Source: Candidatus Saccharimonadota bacterium
GTDB taxonomy: Bacteria > Patescibacteriota > Saccharimonadia > Saccharimonadales > Saccharimonadaceae
Assembly (NCBI GenBank): GCA_017510925.1
Contig: JAFWLT010000005.1
Location: 43,167-107,166, forward strand
Length of the DNA: 64,000 bases
Reading direction: 5' to 3'
Shown here piece after piece: positions 36,294-48,250 of the stretch. Made by a program: the position numbers and the translations under genes. The notes under the pieces are model-generated. The model was not told the origin of the DNA. It searched no databases and saw nothing but the letters and a program-made list of their open reading frames with translations. Within the stretch, counting starts at the first letter, position 1; every line of letters begins with the position of its first letter.

Positions 36294-38306
36294 TTATTTA
36301 GCGATACAACGAACAAAGTAACCGTATTGCCGTTCGTCAAATTGTTCAAACAAGGTTCCATCATAGCGTAATTCATAGCGACGCGTATCAGGGAGAGGAG
36401 TATATAGACTCGAAGTCCAATATGCAGCGAAATTACCATTCTGGTAGCTGTTATAATAACGGCCACCTTTAGTTGGGGTAAATTGTGTAGCGTAACTCAT
36501 TATCCCATTAATGTCTGTGTACGAAGGCATTTTCCATCCACTTGGACAGATATCTTCCGGAGCTTCTGGGACAAGGTTCACGTCGCCTATAATACTTAGC
36601 GCGCTAGCTGCAGAATAGTTATAATACCCACCGTATGTCGCGTTGCAAGCTACACGAGGCTCACTGAGGCTGATATTGTTAGAAAATGTAGTGGTCGGCA
36701 AATTCCAGCTTTGAGCTGATATGTTAGTATCGCTAGATGTAAGAGTTCTTGCAATATTGCTTGATCCATAAGCAGGCCCTGTACCATTACAGCCAATGGC
36801 GAGGTTTCTGGTCATCCAAATGTTGTTGTCTGGGAGTTTGGCGATAGTATAAGTTTGGTTATCGCGGGTATCTCTGAGCGTTCTAGTGTCACCAACGGAC
36901 ATTAGGTCGTCGGCAAAGTTTTGCATAGTTTCATCGAGAATGCAACGAACCGGGAAACCGATTCTGCGATATAAGATGTGGGCCGAATAGACAGCCGACG
37001 AGCTGAAATACAAATAGTAGAATTGCGTGGACGAGTAAGATGAGGACGACAAATAGTACCCTAAGGAACCTCCACTTTGGAACGCATTATTGTTATAGAC
37101 GCCGGCTTGCAAGAAATTAGGAGTGGTGCCAGGGCCTGCATTATTATAGAACACTGGTGAGCTTTGGGAAGAAGCAGATTCCAGGTTGGCCCCATAAGCA
37201 GTAGCTAGTTTATAGAAATCACCAGTTTTCCAGTTAGGACTAGTTTGAGCTGGAGCATTACTGGTGGTAGCAGTAGGGAGTCTCCACCCTTTAGGGCAGA
37301 TGGAATAAGCTGCGTTATAGCCATTGCCGGTAACAGCAGTACCACTTGCATCTTTTCCACCAGCAGTAGCAGTGAGCCAAGAGTAGTAAGAGTTGCATGG
37401 CTGAGTGCTAGTACAGTCTGCTTGGTTAGTAGTTTCATTGCCAGAGTTATAGACATAAGCTACGGTATCTGATATGAAACCAGAAGTACTTGAGGCTGGG
37501 AGGGTAAAGTAATTGTCTGTTGGTACATCAGAAGTATCAGCATTAAGCACGGTGCCACCAGCGAGGTTAAGATCACTGATCATCCAACATTGGCCATCAG
37601 CGAGTCTAGCTATAGTGTATTCTTTACTATCCCTCCTATCCAATACAGTTTGTGGAGTGGTGGTACAAAGATTTGGGTCTAGGTCTTGCATGTAATTCAC
37701 CAACGGATGCGCCACAAGATTAAAGTTGAGAGTGGTAGAGTAAGACCCTGAAGCCTGGAGGTAGTCAATTTTTGCAGCAAGGGAAAGTTCGGCTTCGTCG
37801 TGGTTTACGGCTGTATCACTTTCCATTAGGGTGTTACCAGAAACGAATGGTACAAAGCCACTAGTGATAGTGGATGGGATTGATGTATTGGAATTTATTT
37901 TGTAGCCCCATTTGTCTGCTGTAAAGGAGCTTTCTGTATAGGTACCAGGATCTAGGGTTGGCATGATAGCTGAGATACCATCACTAGCTGTATCCCTATT
38001 TAGGTTGGTACTGTCATTTGGAGTAGAGAGGGTTAGTGTATAGCCAGTCTTATTATTAGTACCTACACTAACTGTAAAGTCTTTAGAATCAAAAGTCTTG
38101 GATGCTGGATCTAGGTTGATGATGATTGGGTTAGATGGGATAGTGAGAGTGAGGGCTGGTTCTATGGTGACAGAATAGTCTACAGTCTCTGCAAAGACTG
38201 AGCTACTACCAAGAAAACAAGAAATCAGGCTAAGCGAAGCGCATCCTATATATATATATATATATATAGAAGTCATATTACGAAGATTCTGCACAACCTT
38301 AAGCAT
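36294..38306 (-). CDS. Secreted FISUMP-domain surface protein (paralog B) with a (TA)11 tract in the signal peptide
   Basis: The start is the ATG at 38306, with TATAAT 6 nt upstream. The 670-aa product has a long signal peptide (1-42) that contains IYIYIYI (14-20), encoded by a (TA)11 tract absent from its paralogs. The N-terminal domain (about 43-210) is nearly identical to paralog A. Module 1 (about 211-460) resembles module 2 of paralog A; module 2 (to 670) ends GYFVRCIAK. Gain or loss of one TA unit would bring a stop codon within a few codons, so expression is probably phase variable. The 3' end lies 7 bp from cysS. Confidence 0.8.
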   Translation of the reverse strand: MLKVVQNLRNMTSIYIYIYIGCASLSLISCFLGSSSVFAETVDYSVTIEPALTLTIPSNPIIINLDPASKTFDSKDFTVSVGTNNKTGYTLTLSTPNDSTNLNRDTASDGISAIMPTLDPGTYTESSFTADKWGYKINSNTSIPSTITSGFVPFVSGNTLMESDTAVNHDEAELSLAAKIDYLQASGSYSTTLNFNLVAHPLVNYMQDLDPNLCTTTPQTVLDRRDSKEYTIARLADGQCWMISDLNLAGGTVLNADTSDVPTDNYFTLPASSTSGFISDTVAYVYNSGNETTNQADCTSTQPCNSYYSWLTATAGGKDASGTAVTGNGYNAAYSICPKGWRLPTATTSNAPAQTSPNWKTGDFYKLATAYGANLESASSQSSPVFYNNAGPGTTPNFLQAGVYNNNAFQSGGSLGYYLSSSSYSSTQFYYLYFSSSAVYSAHILYRRIGFPVRCILDETMQNFADDLMSVGDTRTLRDTRDNQTYTIAKLPDNNIWMTRNLAIGCNGTGPAYGSSNIARTLTSSDTNISAQSWNLPTTTFSNNISLSEPRVACNATYGGYYNYSAASALSIIGDVNLVPEAPEDICPSGWKMPSYTDINGIMSYATQFTPTKGGRYYNSYQNGNFAAYWTSSLYTPLPDTRRYELRYDGTLFEQFDERQYGYFVRCIAK
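37758..38159 (-). repeat. Near-identical N-terminal coding block (copy B)
   Basis: Matches 17212-17613 almost base for base over its 5' coding half and more loosely after it; shares features with 63813-64000. See copy A. Confidence 0.8.
38247..38268 (-). repeat. (TA)11 dinucleotide tract inside codons 13-20 of FISUMP paralog B
   Basis: Twenty-two consecutive alternating T/A bases. With 12 units the frame reads ATA TAG at once; with 10 units it meets TAG after five further codons. This is the layout of a contingency (phase-variation) locus. Confidence 0.9.
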
Positions 38307-38323
38307 AATATTATTATAGCATA

Positions 38324-40390
<2,067 letters not shown>

Positions 40391-40404
<14 letters not shown>

Positions 40405-40960
40405 TTTTTAAATCCTTTTCTATCTGTTTTTTGTAACGCTCTTCTTCCGAAAAAACACAGCCACAGTATTTTTGCATATAAAGGCCCATCTCACGAGCCT
40501 TTTTCTGGCCTTCTCTAAATCCAACTCGAAAATCACGATACAAAAATTCTATACCAAAACTCTCGGCGAGTTTCTCGCAAACTTTTTTTAACTCTTCGTG
40601 CTTTTGATATGGAGAAACGAGAAGGGTAGTAGTAACAGCGTCATAACCGTGTTTGGCTGCATAAGAAAAAGTTTCGCCAAGGCGTTTTGGATAGCAATAA
40701 TTTACACAACGATTTTCTATATCAGACACTACATTTTTGCAAAATTCATCGAGACCATAATCTTCGATAAAAATCGCCTCTACGCCAATTTTGGCTGTAT
40801 ATTCTTTGAGGCAATCACGACGAGTTTTGTATTCTATATATGGGTGAATATTTGGATTGTACCAAAAAATTGTTGGCTCAATGCCTTCTTCTCGCAACGA
40901 GTCAATACAATAAACGCTGCAGGGAGCGCAGCAGGTATGCATTAGTACTTTTTTCGCCAT
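40391..40960 (-). CDS. queH: Epoxyqueuosine reductase QueH
   Basis: A 189-aa DUF208-type protein. Cysteines C10, C11 and C14 in MHTCCAPCS, and later CVNYCYP and YCGCVF, provide the metal-cluster ligands expected in QueH. It reduces epoxyqueuosine to queuosine, in place of the cobalamin-dependent QueG. TATAAT on the minus strand gives a short leader with AGGAAG before the ATG. The promoter diverges from the PerM-like gene within 55 bp. Confidence 0.93.
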
Positions 40961-41015
40961 AATTTCTTCCTATAATTATACCAAATGTGGTAAAATAAGT
41001 CTATGAAGGAGGTTT

Positions 41016-42125
41016 ATGTCTAAGGTCATCGAAACTGATACCAGGACTTTTGTGAAGTTTTGGTCTATCCCAGTTATAATTCTTATCGTATTATTTATTC
41101 TCGGTAAAGCACTTACAGGGCTTGTGATTATCGGGATTTCAATTTTTCTAGCACTCGCACTTAAACCTCTAGTTAGAAAAGTAAATAATTTCTTTACCAA
41201 GCATTTTGGCACCGAGAAAAAACACCAAAAGCTCTCGGCTGCACTTGCATATATTATAGTGGTGGTAGTAATAGGTGGGATTTTAGCCGTTGTAGGCCCA
41301 GTAGTGATAAATGAAACCTCCAAATTCGTGCAGCAGGCACCAGAAATGTTCGAGAAAAATCTTGGTGGCTGGGAGGGAATTAATGATTTTGGTAAAAACT
41401 TTGGGATCGAAGATCTCCACGGCGAAATTGTCAACGCACTAGACGCTCTTTCTAAGAATATCCTCGGGGATATCGGCAATAACTTCGTAGCAAGTGTCAC
41501 CAACATTGCTGACATTGGTATGAAGATAGTATTAGTCTTGGTACTAACTTTGTTGTTCCTTTTGGAAGGGCCAAATTTAGTGGCCGGGTTCTGGAAGAGC
41601 CTCAGCTCTGGCGAGCAAAACAAAAAGCCTATTACTGTAGCGCAAAGAGTATTTTCTAAGATGGCAAACGTAATTTCTACTTACGTATCACGGCAGATGA
41701 TCGTAGCCGTGTTAGATGGTTGTGCGTCAGCATTGATCGTATTTATATTGTCATTATTTACAGACATTTCATCGTCTCTAGCTATCCCAATGGGGATGAT
41801 TACTATGATATTCTATATGATTCCAATGTTTGGACAATTTATTGGTGGTACTCTCGTTACCGTAATTCTAGCTTCTACTTTCCCGTGGGCTGGCGTGATC
41901 TTTGCAATAGTATATATATTATATGCACAAATCGAAAACAACCTCATTGCACCAAAGATTCAAGGCAATGCGCTCAATCTTCCAGCCGTATTTATCTTGT
42001 GCGCAATCGTAATTGGTATGTATATGTTTGGGCTTCTTGGCGCCATTGTCGCTATTCCAATTGCCGGCTGTATTAGAGTTCTTGTAGATGAATATCCAAA
42101 TATAAAGGCAGCAAATAGGCAATAG
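41016..42125 (+). CDS. AI-2E/PerM family transporter
   Basis: A 369-aa protein with about eight helices. Landmarks are VIIGISIFLALALKPLVRKV near the start and the family segment FYMIPMFGQFIGG...QIENNLIAPKIQGNALNLPA. Members export varied small molecules or ions; the substrate is open. AAGGAGG precedes the ATG, with TAAAAT close upstream. The next gene starts 1 bp after its stop. Confidence 0.9.
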   Translation: MSKVIETDTRTFVKFWSIPVIILIVLFILGKALTGLVIIGISIFLALALKPLVRKVNNFFTKHFGTEKKHQKLSAALAYIIVVVVIGGILAVVGPVVINETSKFVQQAPEMFEKNLGGWEGINDFGKNFGIEDLHGEIVNALDALSKNILGDIGNNFVASVTNIADIGMKIVLVLVLTLLFLLEGPNLVAGFWKSLSSGEQNKKPITVAQRVFSKMANVISTYVSRQMIVAVLDGCASALIVFILSLFTDISSSLAIPMGMITMIFYMIPMFGQFIGGTLVTVILASTFPWAGVIFAIVYILYAQIENNLIAPKIQGNALNLPAVFILCAIVIGMYMFGLLGAIVAIPIAGCIRVLVDEYPNIKAANRQ

Positions 42126-42126
42126 A

Positions 42127-43194
42127 ATGGCAAAGAAGAAAAATCTGAAAAAAGTGTTTTTGACATTGTTTTTCATACTTTTCTCAGCTGGCGTAATTAT
42201 TGCCACAGCCGTAAATGAATTTGCAAACAGTGAAAACGCAGCAGAGCTAGCCGAAGTCCATCTTAATGGTTGGTTGGTAATTCCAGCAGCACTATGTTTT
42301 TTGGTGATGATTACACTAGAATATGGCAAATATGTATTAATGATTACTAAATGCTCTGCGCCTGGTTCGTTCACCAAAAAAGAGGTTTGGAAGTTGGCAT
42401 TTAGGACTGTAATGCTAGGCCGTTATTATGATAAGATCACGCCAGCAGCCGTAGGCGGCCAACCAGCGCAAATTATGCAACTTAGAAAGACTGGCAAAAT
42501 CCCTACTGGTATGACCACATCTATTCCAATTTTTTCGATGATTTCTGGGCAGTTGATGTTTCTTCTTGTGGCGATCCCATGTTTTCTTTTTACTGACGTA
42601 GCATCTAAATCATCAGTCCTAATTGCCACTGCTTGGTTTGGACTTTTGTTCTATGCTTTCTGGCCAGTAATGGTGGCAGGCACAATGTTTTTCCCAAAGT
42701 TTACAGCAAAGCTCATCAATCTCGTCGTAAGATTTTTTGCCAAAATCAAAATAATTAAAAATCGCAATGAAGCCGTAAAAAAGGTTGAAGAAGAAGTAGG
42801 TGAGTACGCCAAACACGTAAAAATGCTAACCAGAAAACCAAAAGTAGCTATACCGGTACTTTTAATGTCGCTTATGTCTAACTTTCTGATGTCTTCAATT
42901 CCATATTTTGTGCTTAAAGCTTTTGGTGGGGATATCGATTTTATTGAATGTTTCTTGCTCACTATTGGAGTGGAGGCAGCCGTTTACTTTGCACCAACGC
43001 CAGGCAATTCTGGCGTAGCAGAAGGTACTTTCTATGTAATCTTTTCTAGACTTTCTACTGGTTACGTATTTTGGGCGATGATGCTCTGGCGTCTATTCGC
43101 ATATTATATATATATTATAGTAGGGCCTCTAATTTATCTTTCTTCATATTTAAATAAAAAAAGGAAGGAGTTATCTAGTGATCACAAAAAATAA
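42127..43194 (+). CDS. UPF0104/LPG-synthase-TM family membrane protein (putative flippase)
   Basis: A 355-aa protein with about eight helices. LGRYYDKITPAAVGGQPAQ and the C-terminal GVEAAVYFAPTPGNSGVAEG match the membrane domain of lysylphosphatidylglycerol synthases and AglD-type proteins, but no catalytic aminoacyl domain follows. It probably moves a lipid-linked substrate across the membrane. It is in one transcript with the PerM-like gene and overlaps the VanY-type gene by 17 bp. Confidence 0.85.
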   Translation: MAKKKNLKKVFLTLFFILFSAGVIIATAVNEFANSENAAELAEVHLNGWLVIPAALCFLVMITLEYGKYVLMITKCSAPGSFTKKEVWKLAFRTVMLGRYYDKITPAAVGGQPAQIMQLRKTGKIPTGMTTSIPIFSMISGQLMFLLVAIPCFLFTDVASKSSVLIATAWFGLLFYAFWPVMVAGTMFFPKFTAKLINLVVRFFAKIKIIKNRNEAVKKVEEEVGEYAKHVKMLTRKPKVAIPVLLMSLMSNFLMSSIPYFVLKAFGGDIDFIECFLLTIGVEAAVYFAPTPGNSGVAEGTFYVIFSRLSTGYVFWAMMLWRLFAYYIYIIVGPLIYLSSYLNKKRKELSSDHKK

Positions 43195-44134
43195 ACTTCC
43201 AAATTATACGCCGATCGATATGACGGCCGACTATGATTCAAACGCTAAGCCAAAAAAGAGCAACCAAAAAATAAGGCATTTTTCATTGTTTATAGTTTTG
43301 ATGTTAACTGTGGCTGCTATGACTTTTGGTTTGATTTGGCTTTTTTATCAAAAAAATAATAAGCCGACCGGTGGGGAAGTAATTGCGCCAGAAATAGAAG
43401 AACCTACAGAGCCAGAAGAACCTATAGAGCCTGAGCCAGAGTTAAGTGAGGCCGAAGCTTCTATCCAGCCAATCACCGACATCGCCTCTTCTAATCCTAC
43501 GATTAAGCTTGGTAGATTAATGCTGATTAACCCTAATTTTACCGTGGATTCAGATTTTATTGCAGCACGTAAAGGCGAGCTAATTAGCCTTTCTGGCACT
43601 TATGGTATAGAAGAGAACAAAGCCTCAAATGGTGATAATTTACTAGACAAAGAAGCAGCTGAATGGCTTAACAAAATGAACGCTGCATACACTCTCACTA
43701 GCCCTGGGCATACACTCCAAACTAGATCTTGCTTTAGGGAAAGAGGCACTGACTGTGGTAGAATGTGCGCAGCTACAGGAGCTTCCGACCACCACACTGG
43801 ACTTACTTGCGATTTGATTGACCCAATATACGGCACTTCGCTTGATACGGCTGAATATAGCAAACATATAGAATGGCAATGGCTTAAACAAAATTCCTAC
43901 AAATATGGATTTATCGATAGGTTCCCAGAAGCTTGGGCTGGTGGCCCAATGAGCCAGCCGGCCGTAGTTAACGCCGAGGGTTCTACTGGCTTATTTGAAA
44001 CCTGGCACTATCGCTATGTAGGTGTATTTGCAGCTACCGAAATTGCTACTGGTGTGTATAATAATGGCCAGTATGATTCTCTAGAACATTATCTAAAGGC
44101 TAGAGGGTTAGTTCCTAATTTACTGAATAATTAA
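43178..44134 (+). CDS. VanY-type D-alanyl-D-alanine carboxypeptidase, membrane anchored
   Basis: A GTG start at 43178 with AAGGAAGGAG 7 nt upstream; 318 aa. One membrane segment (about 35-60), an acidic Pro/Glu spacer (70-92) and a C-terminal peptidase domain. GASDHHTGLTCDL fits the SxHxxGxAxD zinc motif and ETWHYRYVG the second zinc/catalytic motif. It trims peptidoglycan stem peptides. Three extra cysteines (SCFRERGTDCGRMC) near the active site may form disulfides, in line with the thioredoxin-like protein at 23329. Confidence 0.9.
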   Translation: MITKNKLPNYTPIDMTADYDSNAKPKKSNQKIRHFSLFIVLMLTVAAMTFGLIWLFYQKNNKPTGGEVIAPEIEEPTEPEEPIEPEPELSEAEASIQPITDIASSNPTIKLGRLMLINPNFTVDSDFIAARKGELISLSGTYGIEENKASNGDNLLDKEAAEWLNKMNAAYTLTSPGHTLQTRSCFRERGTDCGRMCAATGASDHHTGLTCDLIDPIYGTSLDTAEYSKHIEWQWLKQNSYKYGFIDRFPEAWAGGPMSQPAVVNAEGSTGLFETWHYRYVGVFAATEIATGVYNNGQYDSLEHYLKARGLVPNLLNN

Positions 44135-44154
44135 AATTTGCTATAATATTACAT

Positions 44155-45900
44155 ATGTTTAAACTTATGAGGTATCTAAAGCCATACTGGTGGCAGGTTT
44201 TAATACTGGTTTTTGCTATCCTTCTACAAGTTTACACAACCTTACAGCTACCAGCTCTTATGGCCGACATCATTAACAACGGCATTGTGCCGGGGAATAT
44301 GGATAGAGTTTGGCAAGATGGTGGCTGGATGCTACTACTTGTTATCCTTTCTGCAGCTACGGCTTTTTTGTCTTCATATTTCTCAGCTAGAATTGGCGCA
44401 TATTTTTCTCGTGATCTTCGGGCTGCCGTATTTTCCAAGGTTCTAGCTTTTAATATGTCTGATCTCAAAAACTACAGCACAGCTAGCTTAATTACTAGGA
44501 CTACTAATGACGTTTTACAAATTCAAATGATTATTACGATGATTTTGTCTTTGATGCTAAGAGCTCCACTATTTTGTATTTTGGGGCTAGTAATGGCAAT
44601 TCAGACTGCGCCAGAAATGAGCTGGATTATCGTGGTAGGAATCACAGCTGTAGTAGTTTCGGCTGCAATTATTCTTGGAATTGTGGCACCAAAGTTTAAA
44701 GTCTTTCAAGGTTTAATCGATAAAATCACTATGATCACGCGTGAGAATTTAACTGGTATTAAGGTCGTGCGTGCATTCAATAACGAGAATGTAGAGACTA
44801 AAAAGTTTGCCAAAACCAATAAAGAATTAACCAAGCTCCTTATTTTTATAGACCGGATTTTGGAGCTTCAGAATCCTTTGATTAATATTATATTTAATGG
44901 GCTCTCCCTCCTATGTTCGTGGGTAGGGATTTCGCTTCTCAACCAAGATTTTTCGTATCTTGGTAATATGACAGCATTTGCTGAATACGTCGCATTTGTA
45001 ATGATGTCATTCTTGATGCTTTCGATTATGTTTGTAATGTTGCCACGTGCTAATGTATCGGCGAATAGAATTAATGAGGTATTAAAAACCAAGGAGAAGA
45101 TTCATTTTCCAGAAAAGACCAAAGGCGTACCAAGTAAAAAGTCTTCTGTAGAATTTAAGAATGTAAGCTTTTCTTATCCAGATGCCCAAGAAAAAGTTTT
45201 GTATGATGTGTCTTTTAAAGCTGAGGCCGGGAAGACTACAGCATTTATTGGTTCTACTGGCTCTGGCAAATCCACTTTGATTAATTTGGTACCACGTTTC
45301 TACGAAGCAACTGGTGGCGAAATTTTGATTGATGAAATCAATATTAAAGATTATAGCAAAGACGATTTAATGGGGCGTATTGGCTTGGTGCCACAGCACG
45401 GAGTTTTGTTTGCTGGGACGGTTAGCTCCAATATTAAATTTGGTGCGCCTAATGCCACTTTGGAACAAATCAAAAAAGCTGCTGATATTGCGCAGGCTAC
45501 CAAGTTCGTTGAAAAACTTCCAGGTGGTTTTAATGCTCACATTTCACAAGGTGGCACTAATGTTTCTGGTGGGCAAAAACAAAGACTTTCTATCGCTAGA
45601 GCTATTTGTAAAAATCCAGATATCTTTGTGTTTGACGATGCTTTCTCGGCACTCGATATGAAAACCGACAAAAAGTTGCGTGAAGCTTTAAAACCAATTA
45701 CGGCCGATGCCGTAGTTTTGATTGTGGCGCAACGTGTTAGCACTATCAAAGACGCCGACCAAATCATTGTACTCGATAAAGGTAAAATGGTAGGGAAGGG
45801 CACGCATAAGGAATTATTGAAAGATTGTAAGATTTACCAGTCCATCGTAAAGTCTCAGCTTTCTGATGCCGAATGGAAAAAGGAGGCAAATGGGGCCTAA
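44155..45900 (+). CDS. ABC exporter half-transporter with a degenerate ATPase site
   Basis: Leaderless: TATAAT lies 7 nt before the ATG. The 581-aa protein has six membrane helices (about 15-310) and an ATPase domain with GSTGSGKST, signature VSGGQKQR and Walker B FVFDDAFSALD. The catalytic Glu after Walker B is Asp and the H-loop reads LIVAQRVS (Gln for His). These losses match the inactive-site partner of heterodimeric exporters such as TM287. The canonical partner follows directly. Confidence 0.93.
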   Translation: MFKLMRYLKPYWWQVLILVFAILLQVYTTLQLPALMADIINNGIVPGNMDRVWQDGGWMLLLVILSAATAFLSSYFSARIGAYFSRDLRAAVFSKVLAFNMSDLKNYSTASLITRTTNDVLQIQMIITMILSLMLRAPLFCILGLVMAIQTAPEMSWIIVVGITAVVVSAAIILGIVAPKFKVFQGLIDKITMITRENLTGIKVVRAFNNENVETKKFAKTNKELTKLLIFIDRILELQNPLINIIFNGLSLLCSWVGISLLNQDFSYLGNMTAFAEYVAFVMMSFLMLSIMFVMLPRANVSANRINEVLKTKEKIHFPEKTKGVPSKKSSVEFKNVSFSYPDAQEKVLYDVSFKAEAGKTTAFIGSTGSGKSTLINLVPRFYEATGGEILIDEINIKDYSKDDLMGRIGLVPQHGVLFAGTVSSNIKFGAPNATLEQIKKAADIAQATKFVEKLPGGFNAHISQGGTNVSGGQKQRLSIARAICKNPDIFVFDDAFSALDMKTDKKLREALKPITADAVVLIVAQRVSTIKDADQIIVLDKGKMVGKGTHKELLKDCKIYQSIVKSQLSDAEWKKEANGA

Positions 45901-47665
45901 TATAAATACAGCAGGAAACGCCAAAAATAAGAAGTTCGCTTGGAAAGAATTTAAACATTCTATTAAGCCTTATGCATTCCCAATTATACTATCTATTTTG
46001 CTTGCTGTAGGCTCAGCACTTCTAGCGCTGTTTATTCCGAAGATTCTTGGTGATATGACTAATATCGCCGTTTCGTCTTATCCAGATATTGACTGGGGTG
46101 CAATCTCCGGTAAAGCCCTGCTTATAATTGGACTCTTTATTGGTGCTGCAATTCTAAACTACGCACAGGCATTTATTCTTGCCGTGGTTTCGGCTAACTA
46201 TACTAAGGACCTTAGAAATGCCGTAATTGAAAAAATCCAGCGTATGCCAATTGCTTATTTTGACAAGCATAAATATGGCGATGTGCTTTCTAGAATGACG
46301 AACGATATCGACGTGCTTACCACTTCTATGTCACAGGAAATTGCAGATGTATCCCTAAGTATTACCACTCTGGTTGGTGTGATGGTGATGATGGTATTAA
46401 TTAGCGTGCCCCTATCTCTAGTGTCGTTCATAGTAGTGCCAATTTCGGTTATAGTGGTTGGTAAAATCACCAATTTTGCCCAGAAATATTTCCGTGAGCA
46501 ACAAGCTACACTTGGCGTATTAAACGGCAAAATTGAAGAAGATTATGCTGGGCACATCATCATCAAATCTAACTCTTATGAAAAAGAAGCTACTGCTTCC
46601 TTTAACGAGACTAATAATAAATTAGCTAAAGCCGCTACAAGAGCGCAGGTGTTCTCGTCACTTTCTTTCCCGGCCACACACGTATTTACTAACCTTGGCT
46701 ACATTGCTGTATGTGTGCTTGGTGGTATGTTTGTGATCGAAGGAAAAGTCAGCATTGGTAGTATTCAAGCCTTTATCCAATACGTATCCAGGTTTAATCG
46801 CCCTATCACCGAAATTGCTTCTACTACTGCTACTATCCAGGCTTTACTTGCTGCGAGTGAAAGAATTTTTGAATTCTTGTCTGAAACCGAAGAAGAACCG
46901 GACCCAGAACCTTCTGTAGTACTCAGCTCGGTAAAAGGAGAAGTAGAGTTTCATAATGTTTCATTTGAATATTTGCCTGGAGTTCCAGTGATTAAAGATT
47001 TTTCGGTAAAGGTAAAGCCTGGTACAAATGTAGCAATTGTGGGCCCAACTGGTGCTGGTAAAACTACTATCATTAATCTTTTGATGCGTTTTTATGAACC
47101 AACTTCTGGTTATATCACAGTAGATTCAACACCAATCAGGGAAATGAAGAGAAGCGATGTCCGCTCGATGTTTGGAATGGTACTTCAGGACACTTGGCTA
47201 TTTAGTGGCACTGTAGAAGAAAACTTACGTTATGGCAAAAAAGATGCCACGCTCGACCAAATTAAATCAGCTGCTAAAGCTTCTAATGTGGAGCATATTA
47301 TCGAAGCTTTGCCACACGGTTATAAAACTATGATTTCTGAAGATTCTGATAATATTTCGGCTGGTGAAAAGCAACTCCTTACTATTGCTCGCGCTATGAC
47401 GGCTAACCCACCAATGATGATTTTGGATGAAGCTACATCAAATGTTGACACTAGAACCGAGCAATTAATTCAGGATTCGCTCGAAAAATTAACCGACGGT
47501 AGGACCTCATTTGTAATTGCGCATAGACTATCTACAATTAGAAATTCTGATCTTATTTTAGTGATGAGAGATGGCAAAATCGTAGAGTCTGGCAATCACG
47601 AAGAGCTCCTAAAACTCAACGGTTTTTATGCCGAATTATATAATTCACAATTTGCTGATAATTAA
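45890..47665 (+). CDS. ABC exporter half-transporter with canonical ATPase site
   Basis: The start is the ATG at 45890, preceded by AAAGGAGG within the previous coding end; the frame opens 24 nt earlier. The 591-aa protein has six helices and GPTGAGKTT, signature ISAGEKQLL, Walker B MILDEATSNVD and H-loop VIAHRLS, all intact. It pairs with the previous protein to form a heterodimeric multidrug or lipid exporter. The signature has Ala for the usual first Gly (SAGE), typical of such pairs. The 3' end overlaps tmk by 21 bp. Confidence 0.93.
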   Translation: MGPNINTAGNAKNKKFAWKEFKHSIKPYAFPIILSILLAVGSALLALFIPKILGDMTNIAVSSYPDIDWGAISGKALLIIGLFIGAAILNYAQAFILAVVSANYTKDLRNAVIEKIQRMPIAYFDKHKYGDVLSRMTNDIDVLTTSMSQEIADVSLSITTLVGVMVMMVLISVPLSLVSFIVVPISVIVVGKITNFAQKYFREQQATLGVLNGKIEEDYAGHIIIKSNSYEKEATASFNETNNKLAKAATRAQVFSSLSFPATHVFTNLGYIAVCVLGGMFVIEGKVSIGSIQAFIQYVSRFNRPITEIASTTATIQALLAASERIFEFLSETEEEPDPEPSVVLSSVKGEVEFHNVSFEYLPGVPVIKDFSVKVKPGTNVAIVGPTGAGKTTIINLLMRFYEPTSGYITVDSTPIREMKRSDVRSMFGMVLQDTWLFSGTVEENLRYGKKDATLDQIKSAAKASNVEHIIEALPHGYKTMISEDSDNISAGEKQLLTIARAMTANPPMMILDEATSNVDTRTEQLIQDSLEKLTDGRTSFVIAHRLSTIRNSDLILVMRDGKIVESGNHEELLKLNGFYAELYNSQFADN

Positions 47666-48250
47666 ATCAAAGACTTCTTCAATAGTACCGGAAGCATCAA
47701 TCATAGTAAGGCCAAATTCTTTGGCGATTTTTGGATAGGCATTATTTACTTTTTGTTGGAATTCGTCTGGTTTTGATTCAAAAGTTTCTTTAGATTTTCC
47801 ACGGTTGTCCTGACGAGCTAATCTTACTTCATCTGAAACGGTGAGCACAAAGCCTTTGTCTGGATTTACATATTTTTCCGGTAAAGATTCGTGAGTAAGT
47901 TTAATGATTTTGCTTCTAGAAACCCCTTCGCCATAGCCTTGATATGCGAGTGTAGACCACCAGTTGCGCGCAGAAATTACTACGCCACCATTCTTTAATA
48001 CAGGCTCGGCAATTTTACGCCAAAGCTCGTAACGCGCAGCAGTGAATAATAACACATTGGTCATTGGCTCCATATTATAATCTTTGCCACGGACTACAAT
48101 AAGATCGTGGATATCGTGAGCCTGAGGAAGATCGCCATCTGGCTCATCCATCACTACCACTTCTTTTCCTTGTTTTTCAAAATACTCCTTAAGAAGTCTA
48201 GCTTGAGTAGATTTGCCGGTGCCGTCTTGGCCTTCGATCACGATATACAT
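47645..48250 (-). CDS. tmk: Thymidylate kinase
   Basis: A 201-aa protein. VIEGQDGTGKS (4-14) is the P-loop, VMDEPDGD replaces the usual TREPGG region, and ISARNWWSTLAYQGYG is the dNMP-binding segment (the DRY motif is changed to RNW). It phosphorylates dTMP to dTDP. Its start touches the tdk stop, so tdk-tmk form one operon from dT to dTDP. Confidence 0.92.
   Translation of the reverse strand: MYIVIEGQDGTGKSTQARLLKEYFEKQGKEVVVMDEPDGDLPQAHDIHDLIVVRGKDYNMEPMTNVLLFTAARYELWRKIAEPVLKNGGVVISARNWWSTLAYQGYGEGVSRSKIIKLTHESLPEKYVNPDKGFVLTVSDEVRLARQDNRGKSKETFESKPDEFQQKVNNAYPKIAKEFGLTMIDASGTIEEVFDLIISKL

Noticed and set aside
38247..38268. TA tract as a replication origin or hairpin promoter element
   Set aside because: It is inside the signal-peptide codons of a supported gene, and no DnaA boxes or origin genes are adjacent.
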